A program made the translations under genes and the position numbers. Shown here piece by piece: positions 50,984 through 57,379 of a stretch of 57,379 nt of DNA (position 1 is its first letter; the number at the start of each line of letters is the position of its first letter). This DNA is from JACCZX01 sp038216465 (GTDB taxonomy: Bacteria > Pseudomonadota > Gammaproteobacteria > Burkholderiales > Burkholderiaceae_F): NCBI GenBank assembly GCA_038216465.1, contig JBBQQC010000021.1, positions 1-57,379 on the forward strand, written 5' to 3'. The notes under the pieces are model-generated. The model was not told where the DNA came from, searched no databases, and saw nothing but the letters and a program-made list of their open reading frames with translations.

Positions 50984-51622
50984 TCAGGCCACCCGCGCCG
51001 CGCTGCCGGCCAGCTCGACATGCTGCTGATGCGGCACGTCGATCGCAACGTCTTGATGGGTGACCAGCACTACCATGTTGCCGTTGCCGACATGGCTCGC
51101 AATCCGCTCCGAAAGAGCGGCGACGCCACGCTGATCGAGCGCGATAAACGGCTCATCGAGAATCCACAGCGGCGCGGTGGTGGTCGCGAATAGTCTTGCC
51201 AGCGCGACGCGACGGCGCTGCCCTTGCGAAAGTCTCCTCGCGATCGCATGTTCGAATTGCCCGAGGCCGACGGCGTCCAAGGCGCGCCGCAACGCCGCGT
51301 GATCGACGTTGCGTCCGGCGACCGCTTGAGCAACCTTTAGATTTTCGTACACCGTCAGGTCTTCCTTCACGCCATTCAGGTGACCGACGTACACGAGATC
51401 CTTCCAATACTCCTCGCGCTGCCGGCGAATGTTGCGGCCATGCCAGCGCACCTCACCGGCCGCAGGCTCAAGCAGTCCGCACAGCAGTCGCAGCAGGCTG
51501 GTCTTGCCGGTGCCGTTCGGCCCCGCCACTCTGAGCAAAGAGCCCGCGGCCACGGCGAACGCGAGCCCGGCGAACAGCGTTCGTTCGCCGCGCTCGCAAG
51601 TTAGGTTGACCGCATCGAGCAT
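50984..51622 (-). CDS. ccmA: Haem ABC transporter ATPase CcmA
   Basis: 212-residue ATPase. Walker A is AGPNGTGKTSLLRLLCGL (about 33-50), the signature is LSQGQRRRVALARL, Walker B is WILDEPFIALD, and the H-loop is VLVTHQDV. First gene of the ccmABCDEFGHI operon, read leftwards. Its start lies only 44 bases from the divergent purT start. Confidence 0.95.
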   Translation of the reverse strand: MLDAVNLTCERGERTLFAGLAFAVAAGSLLRVAGPNGTGKTSLLRLLCGLLEPAAGEVRWHGRNIRRQREEYWKDLVYVGHLNGVKEDLTVYENLKVAQAVAGRNVDHAALRRALDAVGLGQFEHAIARRLSQGQRRRVALARLFATTTAPLWILDEPFIALDQRGVAALSERIASHVGNGNMVVLVTHQDVAIDVPHQQHVELAGSAARVA

Positions 51623-51666
51623 CGGCAGGCGTTATAAGCGATGGCGACACTATGCGATAGTCAGAT
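51623..51666. promoter_or_regulatory. Divergent promoter between ccmA and purT
   Basis: The 44-base spacer must serve both genes. It contains TTATAAG (about 51632-51638), a fair -10, and a short inverted repeat ACTAT-GCG-ATAGT (51649-51661) next to the purT start. No binding protein can be named. Confidence 0.3.
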
Positions 51667-52923
51667 ATGAACTCGCAAGGCTCGCCTGCGGCTGCAACAC
51701 TGGGAACGCCGCTATCGTCAGCGGCACTGAAGGTGATGCTGCTGGGCGCGGGCGAACTCGGCAAGGAAGTGATCATCGCGCTGCAGCGGCTCGGCGTCGA
51801 AGTGGTTGCAGTCGACCGTTATCCAAACGCGCCGGGCCACCAAATCGCGCATCGCGCACACGTTATCAACATGGCTGACCCGGTCGCCCTGCGGGCCCTG
51901 ATAGAAACAGAGCGTCCGTCGATCGTGGTGCCCGAGATCGAAGCGATCGCGACGGATGCGCTGGCAGACGTCGAACGCGACGGGCTGGCGCGCGTCATCC
52001 CGACCGCGCGCGCGGCGCAGCTGACGATGAATCGCGAAGGCATTCGCCGCCTGGCAGCTGAAACACTCGGGCTACCTACCTCGACGTATCGCTTCGCCGA
52101 TTCGTTGGACCAGATGCGCGCCGCCGCGCGTGCGATCGGGATGCCTTGCATTGTGAAGCCGGTGATGTCGTCGTCGGGCAAGGGACAGAGCCGTGTCGAC
52201 AACAGCGATCAAATCGACGCTGCCTGGCGTTACGCCAGCGCAGGTGGGCGGGTGGCACTCGGCCGTGTGATTGTCGAAGGAATGATCGACTTTGACTACG
52301 AGATCACGCTACTGACCGTGCGCGCGCTGGGGCGCGGCGGCGCCATTGAAACGCATTTCTGCGAGCCGATCGGCCACGTGCAGGTCGCGGGCGATTACGT
52401 TGAAAGCTGGCAGCCGCAGGCGATGTCCGGGCCTGCGCTGGCCAAGGCGCGGGAATATGCGAAGGCCGTGACCGATGATCTCGGAGGCACCGGCACGTTC
52501 GGCGTCGAGTTGTTCATTAAAGGCGACGCGGTGTGGTTTTCCGAAGTCAGTCCGCGGCCGCACGACACCGGCATGGTGACGATGACAACTCAGTGGCAGA
52601 ACGAATTCGAGTTGCACGCGCGCGCGATGCTTGGACTTCCGATCGATACTTCGTTGCGCAATCCCGGTGCCAGTGCGGTTATCTACGGCGGCCACGACGC
52701 GAAAGCGATGAGGTTCGACGGCGTCGACGAGGCGCTGGCAATCGAGGGGACCGACGTGCGCCTGTTCGGCAAGCCGGAGTCGTTCGTCAAGCGTCGTATG
52801 GGCGTCGCCCTGGCGCGCGCAGCGACGACGGCCGAGGCCCGCACGCGAGCGAAGGCGTGCGCCGGCATGATCAAGCCGCGTCCCGCTGACGCGCTGCGCT
52901 CACAGCCCAAACCACTCGATTGA
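51667..52923 (+). CDS. purT: Formate-dependent phosphoribosylglycinamide formyltransferase PurT
   Basis: 418-residue ATP-grasp enzyme that formylates GAR with formate and ATP in purine synthesis. The nucleotide-binding GAGELGKEVIIALQRLG is near the N-terminus; EIEAIATDAL, FPTxx-like CIVKPVMSSSGKGQS and FGVELFIKGDAVWFSEVSPR with PHDTGMVTM are hallmarks. The 3' extension (VRLFGKPESFVKRRMGVALA) is the usual C-terminal domain. It diverges from ccmA and stands apart from the next gene by 119 bases. Confidence 0.95.
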   Translation: MNSQGSPAAATLGTPLSSAALKVMLLGAGELGKEVIIALQRLGVEVVAVDRYPNAPGHQIAHRAHVINMADPVALRALIETERPSIVVPEIEAIATDALADVERDGLARVIPTARAAQLTMNREGIRRLAAETLGLPTSTYRFADSLDQMRAAARAIGMPCIVKPVMSSSGKGQSRVDNSDQIDAAWRYASAGGRVALGRVIVEGMIDFDYEITLLTVRALGRGGAIETHFCEPIGHVQVAGDYVESWQPQAMSGPALAKAREYAKAVTDDLGGTGTFGVELFIKGDAVWFSEVSPRPHDTGMVTMTTQWQNEFELHARAMLGLPIDTSLRNPGASAVIYGGHDAKAMRFDGVDEALAIEGTDVRLFGKPESFVKRRMGVALARAATTAEARTRAKACAGMIKPRPADALRSQPKPLD

Positions 52924-52962
52924 CCGCTGCGACGCGCGCAATTCCAAGTATAGGAGGTTGCG

Positions 52963-53046
52963 GTGCGCGGTCTACAATGCCGCCCTTCGCGCGCCTCACT
53001 GAGCTCGTTGCTTGAAATTCAGCAGCGCTCGATCCGAACGCCATGA
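52963..53046 (+). CDS. Possible 27-residue leader peptide ahead of the response regulator
   Basis: A GTG at 52963 is preceded at five bases by a perfect AGGAGG (52952-52957), the best ribosome-binding site in the spacer. It opens a 27-codon frame that ends at the TGA overlapping the regulator's ATG (ATGA). The product (RGLQCRPSRASLSSLLEIQQ and more) has no known motif. The regulator's own ATG has no visible Shine-Dalgarno, so coupling is possible. A TACAAT at 52973-52978 could instead be a -10 element, in which case this frame would not be transcribed whole. Confidence 0.25.
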   Translation: MRGLQCRPSRASLSSLLEIQQRSIRTP

Positions 53047-53696
53047 AAATACTCGTTGTCGACGACCACTCGCTGATCACCGATGCGCTCAGCATCCTGT
53101 TTTTGGACCTCGATCCAAGTGCTGAAGTCATCACGACGCGCACCGCCGAAGGCGCGCTGAAAATCCAGGAAGAACAACCCGAGCTTGATCTGGTCGTGCT
53201 CGACCTCGGCATGCCGGGGGTATCCGGCACCGCGTTACTTGAGGCGATGGTCGCTAAAGCGCCGGAAATGAAGATCCTGGTGCTGTCCGGCAACCAGGAT
53301 CAGCGCAGCGTGATGCGTGTGCTGCAACTCGGTGCGGCCGGCTTCGTGCCGAAGTCGATGGCGTCCGAGACACTGCTGTCCGCCGTTAAATTTGTGCTTT
53401 CGGGCGGCGTGTACATCCCGGCCGATCTGTTGGAGGAAGTCAATCGCGCGGGCATCTTCGGTAATTCCGAGCGCACGCGCGAGGGCGACAGCGGCCGCGT
53501 CGAACTGACCGAGCGCCAGGAGCAAGTGTTGAAGTTGCTGGCGCGTGGTGCCCCGATCAAGATCATCTGCCGTGAATTAGGGTTGTCGGAAGGAACCGTC
53601 AAGACGCACGTGACGGCGATCTATCGCGCATTCGGCGCCTCGAACCGTACCGAAGCGCTGCTGGCAGCACGTCGGCACGGCTACGACATCGGCTGA
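53043..53696 (+). CDS. LuxR/NarL-family response regulator
   Basis: 217-residue two-component regulator. The receiver has Asp7/Asp8 (VVDDHS), the phospho-acceptor Asp54 in VVLDLGMPG, and Lys near 109 (FVPKSMA). The C-terminal HTH is LTERQEQVLKLLARGAPIKI and GLSEGTVKTHVTAIYRAF. It presumably binds DNA when phosphorylated. A hybrid histidine kinase lies 2.3 kb away on the other strand beyond the peptidase gene and is the likely partner (inference). Confidence 0.92.
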   Translation: MKILVVDDHSLITDALSILFLDLDPSAEVITTRTAEGALKIQEEQPELDLVVLDLGMPGVSGTALLEAMVAKAPEMKILVLSGNQDQRSVMRVLQLGAAGFVPKSMASETLLSAVKFVLSGGVYIPADLLEEVNRAGIFGNSERTREGDSGRVELTERQEQVLKLLARGAPIKIICRELGLSEGTVKTHVTAIYRAFGASNRTEALLAARRHGYDIG

Positions 53697-53721
53697 TCCA
53701 GTTCAAAACTTCCGCTTCAGA

Positions 53722-55920
53722 TCAGCGCGGCTGGTATTCAGGCACGCCGAACTGCCACAGAAAAAAACTGTACACATCGGCGCTGGTCTGTTGCGCCTGC
53801 GCACGCGTGCTGCCCTGCCCGTGACCAATCGTGTAGTCGAGCCGCATCAGCACGGGGCGCTCGGCGCCGGTCGTGTTTGCAAGCTGTGAAGCAAACTTCG
53901 CCGACTGCCATACATCGACGCGCGTGTCGTTCACGCCGTGCACCAGCATGACGCCCGGGTAGCGCGTTCCCTGCTTCAGATGGTGATAGCTGCTCATTGC
54001 GAGCAGCGCCTTGAATTCGTCTTCACGCTTGACCGTGCCAAATTCGGGCACGTTCGCCACACCGTTGGCGGACACTTCGGTTCGCAGCATATCCATCACT
54101 CCGACCACGGGTACGGCAGCGGCGAACAACTCCGGTCGCTCAGTGATCGCGCGGCCGACCAGGATTCCGCCCGCGCTGCCGCCATAGATGCCCATACGCG
54201 ACGGCGCCGTATACCTATTGGCAACCAGCCACTCGCCGACCGCGATCGCGTCTTTCCAGGTGTTGGGTTTGGTTGCCTTGCGGCCCGCCAACCGCCACTG
54301 CTCGCCGTAGAGCCCGCTGCCTCTGACGTGCGCTACTGCGTAGACGCCGCCGCGCTCGAGCCACGCGTACACACGCGGATTGAAGAACGGATCTTCGGTG
54401 ATGCCGTACGCACCGTAGCCGTAAACGATCGCCGGATTGCGGCCGTCGAGCTTTACATCCTTGCGCACGAGCACCGAAACCGGGACTTCGACGCCATCGT
54501 GGCTGCGCACCTTGACTTCGCGCGCTTCGATGTCCGCCGGCGCATCGAAAGCGCCGTCCTTCGCGAGCGCGAGCCGGCGCGGTTCGGTGCCCGCCGCAGA
54601 CAGCAGATAGGGCTTGGCGACGCGGGTCCATCCACCGAGTGACAACACGACGCCGTCGACGGTCGGGCTCGCATCGAGGATCGAGATGTTGCCTGCGTCG
54701 GGTGTGGCGACGTCCTGCACCCTGTCCACGGCGCGATGAGGAACTCGCACCAGATTCATCGCGGCGCCGCGGCGCCGGGTCACATACAGCGCATCGCGCG
54801 CCGCCGCGAAATTGACCACGACATCGTCGGACGGCGCGATCACCGTCTCAGACTTCGCAAGATCGGGGCTGGCCACCGGCACGCGCACGACTTTGCCGCG
54901 CGGCGCATCCTGCGTGCTAACCAGGTAGATCCAGTCCTGCGCGAAGCGCGCATCGGTCACCGAATCGCCGAGCCCTGCGACCTTGCGCCAGTTTGCGGTC
55001 CCGCGCATCGCTGCATCGAGCGGCGCGACGTATACCTCGCGGAAGCGCTCCACTCCGAAGAAAACGACCATCGCGGCCATGCGGGTTCCGGGTATCTGCA
55101 TCTGGAATCCACCGGCATACGCAGGCAGCTTCAGCTCCGGGTTGCGGCTCGGGCTGAATACCAGCCGATCGTCGACGGTCCTGCGCTCCGGCGTGCCGAG
55201 CGCGAGAAAGTGCGTTTCGCGATCGCCAAAGCGTTCGCTGGCGGGAAGCTTGTCAAATCCCTCGCGCAGGCGCGCATAGAACAGCCCGCTGCTGTCATCG
55301 AGCCAGCGCACCGCGGCGAAGCGAATGCGATCAACCGGTGGCACGATCGCGCGGCCCGACTGGACTTCGGCGATGTGCAAGGTGCCGATTTCGCCGCCGC
55401 CAACCTGCAGTGAATACGCGATCAGCTGGCCGTCGCGCGACACCGCAAAATCTTGCAACGCCACCGGCTTGCCGGCCGCTTTTGAAAGGACCTCGGGATC
55501 GATGAGCACGGTGTCTTTACCGTCGGGACCGTCGCGCCACACCAGCTTGAACTGGTTCTCATCGGGTTCGCGGCGCGTGAAAAAGAAGCGGCCTGTGTCG
55601 CTGCGATCGAGCTGCGCCACCGTTCCAGGCGCGGAAGCTTCAATCTGACGGATGCGCGCCAGCAGCGTGTCGCGCGCTGGAATCTTCGCCAGAATCGCCG
55701 CGGTTGCATCCGCCTGTGAGCGCATCCACTGGGCAACAGCGGGGTCCGAGACATTTTCGAGAAACCTGTAGGGGTCATCGACCGTGACGCCCCAGTAGAC
55801 ATCGGACGTTTTCTGCGGCGCGAGCGGGGCCGCCACTTCGACTCCGGCCACTTTTTGCGCAGCCTGCGCGATTCCGAGCAGTGACCCGGCAACAGCGAAT
55901 GCATAAACGAAATGTCTCAT
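53722..55920 (-). CDS. Exported prolyl oligopeptidase (S9A)
   Basis: 732-residue serine peptidase with a signal peptide (MRHFVYAFAVAGSLLGIAQA). The N-terminal beta-propeller is followed by the alpha/beta hydrolase: IVYGYGAYGITEDPFFNPRV, then GSGLYGEQWRLAGRKATKPN, GIYGGSAGGILVGRA with catalytic Ser in GGSAGG, Asp in VHGVNDTRVDVWQS and His in TIGHGQGSTR. It cleaves short proline-containing peptides, here probably in the periplasm. The start at 55929 would add three residues. It ends 25 bases from the regulator's stop, convergently. Confidence 0.93.
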   Translation of the reverse strand: MRHFVYAFAVAGSLLGIAQAAQKVAGVEVAAPLAPQKTSDVYWGVTVDDPYRFLENVSDPAVAQWMRSQADATAAILAKIPARDTLLARIRQIEASAPGTVAQLDRSDTGRFFFTRREPDENQFKLVWRDGPDGKDTVLIDPEVLSKAAGKPVALQDFAVSRDGQLIAYSLQVGGGEIGTLHIAEVQSGRAIVPPVDRIRFAAVRWLDDSSGLFYARLREGFDKLPASERFGDRETHFLALGTPERRTVDDRLVFSPSRNPELKLPAYAGGFQMQIPGTRMAAMVVFFGVERFREVYVAPLDAAMRGTANWRKVAGLGDSVTDARFAQDWIYLVSTQDAPRGKVVRVPVASPDLAKSETVIAPSDDVVVNFAAARDALYVTRRRGAAMNLVRVPHRAVDRVQDVATPDAGNISILDASPTVDGVVLSLGGWTRVAKPYLLSAAGTEPRRLALAKDGAFDAPADIEAREVKVRSHDGVEVPVSVLVRKDVKLDGRNPAIVYGYGAYGITEDPFFNPRVYAWLERGGVYAVAHVRGSGLYGEQWRLAGRKATKPNTWKDAIAVGEWLVANRYTAPSRMGIYGGSAGGILVGRAITERPELFAAAVPVVGVMDMLRTEVSANGVANVPEFGTVKREDEFKALLAMSSYHHLKQGTRYPGVMLVHGVNDTRVDVWQSAKFASQLANTTGAERPVLMRLDYTIGHGQGSTRAQAQQTSADVYSFFLWQFGVPEYQPR

Positions 55921-55974
55921 CAGTATCACCGAAGCAGGAGCCGGCAGTTTACGGCGGTGACTTGCGGCGTGCGA

Positions 55975-57378
55975 CTAGCCCGGGTCGCTGGCCGACGCCG
56001 TTTCATCGGCGGTCGTCCGCAGCATCGGCAGCGTCGTCAAACCCAGCATATCTGCCAGCGTGTTGTTCAGGACCGCGGCAGTGGTCGGCTTCTGCAGCAC
56101 GGTCGGTTCTTCGACGCGGCTGCGCGCAATGGCCGACGACATCGCCGGGCTGAGCTCCATGCGCTCGTGCATCACGCGCTGAAATTCGGACAGCACGTCG
56201 ACGCCTTGGATCGCGGTCAGCATCACAACCGGGATTGGAAAACCGACCAGCTCGCGCACCCTGAACACCGCTTCGACGCCGCTGATCGAATGCGGGCCGA
56301 GGTTATGGTCGGCCAGGATCGCATCGATCCGCTGCTGAACACTGATGCGCTTGATCAGCTGCGCGTTGTAGCCAGTCGACGGCACCACCTCCGCGCCCCA
56401 CGACTTGATCAACCGCGTCAGACTGTTCAGGATTTCCGCGTTGTCCTCGATGACGACGAACGTGAATCCGTTCAGCGGGCGGATCGTGACGTCAAGCGTC
56501 TCCGGTGTCGTGCGCTTGATGCGTAATGGCGAACTGGAGCGCGGCACTTCGACGCGAAACACGGTGCCGGTGCCGGGACGCGTGGTGACAATCAGCGGGT
56601 GGCCCAGCAATCCGCAAATGCGCTTGACGATCGACAGACCGAGGCCGAAACCGGAGCCGCTGTTCTCGGCCTTCGAGCTTTCGCCGCGATAGAACTCTTC
56701 GAAGATGCGGTCGAGCTCGCCCTGTTTGATGCCGGGACCGGTGTCCCAGATTTCCAGGCTGATCAATCCATTGCGCGGCCGCGAGGCGAGCAACACCCCG
56801 CCCCTTTGCGTGTATCGAATCGCATTAGCCAGCAGATTGCGGATCACACGCTGCAACAGCAACGCATCGCTGTCGATCGGAATCCCGCCGCGCCGAATGC
56901 GCAACGAAAGCCCCTTCGATGCCGCAAGTGGCGTGAATTCCTGCTCCAGCAGCGAAAACATGTCGTCGATGATGACCTGTTCCACGCGCGGCTGAATCGA
57001 GCCCGAGTCGAGGCGCGAGATCTCCAGCAGCTCCTCGACCAGCTTCGACAACGTCTCCACGGCGGTCGAAAGATTGTTGACCAGCGGCTCAAGCGGTCCG
57101 TGCGCGCGCTTTTTCAGCAGCGACACATAGATACCGATGGCCTGCAGCGGCTGGCGCAGGTCATGACTGGCGGCGGCGAAGAACTGCGTCTTCGAGCGCG
57201 TCGCATTCTCCGCCTCTCGGCGCGCCTCCTCGGCCATGCGCTTTTCTGCGACCAGCTGCTCGACCAGCACCTCGTTTTCGTACGTGTTCTTGACCGACTC
57301 GAACACGGCGTTGCCGAAGTCGCGGCCATACAGCACGGTGAACAGGAACACCGCGGTCATCACCACCGCGGCGGTGTA
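55975..57378 (-). CDS. Hybrid sensor histidine kinase with C-terminal receiver (5' partial)
   Basis: The frame is open to the right edge of the window, so the N-terminal sensor part is missing. What is seen is a membrane helix near the cut (MTAVFLFTVLYGRDF), a coiled coil (VLVEQLVAEKRMAEEARREA) and the H-box FFAAASHDLRQPLQAIGIYV. Next come the N-box NLLANAIRYT, the G1/G2 boxes WDTGPGIKQG and GFGLGLSIVKRICG, and a receiver domain FVVIEDNAEILNSLTRLIKS with Asp in AILADHNLGPHS. The receiver end is atypical: about 40 residues separate VVMLTA from VLQKP. The H-box is of the type paired with LuxR regulators in Pseudomonas and Burkholderia, which fits the gene 2.3 kb away. Confidence 0.9.
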   Translation of the reverse strand, partial: YTAAVVMTAVFLFTVLYGRDFGNAVFESVKNTYENEVLVEQLVAEKRMAEEARREAENATRSKTQFFAAASHDLRQPLQAIGIYVSLLKKRAHGPLEPLVNNLSTAVETLSKLVEELLEISRLDSGSIQPRVEQVIIDDMFSLLEQEFTPLAASKGLSLRIRRGGIPIDSDALLLQRVIRNLLANAIRYTQRGGVLLASRPRNGLISLEIWDTGPGIKQGELDRIFEEFYRGESSKAENSGSGFGLGLSIVKRICGLLGHPLIVTTRPGTGTVFRVEVPRSSSPLRIKRTTPETLDVTIRPLNGFTFVVIEDNAEILNSLTRLIKSWGAEVVPSTGYNAQLIKRISVQQRIDAILADHNLGPHSISGVEAVFRVRELVGFPIPVVMLTAIQGVDVLSEFQRVMHERMELSPAMSSAIARSRVEEPTVLQKPTTAAVLNNTLADMLGLTTLPMLRTTADETASASDPG

Positions 57379-57379
57379 G

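Noticed and set aside
1..57379. CRISPR arrays, tRNA/rRNA genes, insertion sequences, integrases and attachment sites
   Set aside because: None seen: no regularly spaced repeats, no transposase-like frames, no obvious direct repeats at the edges of the chromate locus.

Overview
The window is GC-rich, densely coded bacterial chromosome. Gene content and order point to a betaproteobacterium, most likely Burkholderiales or a close uncultured relative. The reasons are a ygfZ / mltG-tmk-holB-pilZ-tatD housekeeping block, two exported TctC ('Bug') solute-binding proteins, a TcuAB-type pair, a phasin, and a complete System I cytochrome c maturation operon. I found no rRNA, tRNA, CRISPR array, transposase or integrase. 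No stretch longer than about 300 bases lacks a gene; the largest gaps are 100-150 bases.

Left part (1-12.9 kb, + strand): one long, tightly packed gene string. It starts with a branched-chain-type ABC importer (livH truncated by the window edge, then livM, livG, livF). It continues with a fused enoyl-CoA hydratase/3-hydroxyacyl-CoA dehydrogenase, two SDR dehydrogenases, a medium-chain reductase, an epoxide-hydrolase-like enzyme, an M16 peptidase, a hot-dog thioesterase and a GNAT acetyltransferase. The first genes look like an uptake-plus-beta-oxidation cassette for an organic acid rather than for amino acids.

Housekeeping block (12.9-18.8 kb): an NRDE/TANGO2 protein and YgfZ on the minus strand, diverging from mltG, tmk, holB, pilZ-like and tatD on the plus strand. 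Next comes an accessory stretch (18.8-24.4 kb): a small lipoprotein, an RraA-like protein, an aldo/keto reductase, an MFS exporter, an ornithine-cyclodeaminase-like protein and an exported lectin-fold protein.

Chromate/oxidative-stress locus (24.4-28.9 kb): a superoxide dismutase fused to a rhodanese domain (ChrC-like) diverges from chrB, chrA and a second stand-alone ChrB-type domain, followed by a DUF72 protein. The 52-bp divergent promoter holds an inverted repeat. Then come a minus-strand tricarballylate/citrate-type cluster (SDR, TctC, TcuA, TcuB, BON protein; 28.9-33.7 kb) and an ATP-dependent DNA ligase. After these are an exported small lipoprotein, a second TctC with an HpcH/HpaI aldolase, a sorbosone-dehydrogenase-like lipoprotein, a CAP-domain protein and an exported msrB-msrA pair.

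Right part (41-57.4 kb): an antiporter, a phasin and Ku (NHEJ) on the minus strand, then a methyltransferase-like gene at the end of a ccmABCDEFGHI operon. After that come purT, a LuxR-type response regulator, a prolyl oligopeptidase and a hybrid histidine kinase that runs off the right edge. The points most worth a second look are the SOD-rhodanese fusion in the chromate locus, the coordinated degeneracy of LivF and LivG in one ATP site, an SDR without its catalytic tyrosine, and an apparent frameshift between a signal peptide and a CAP domain.
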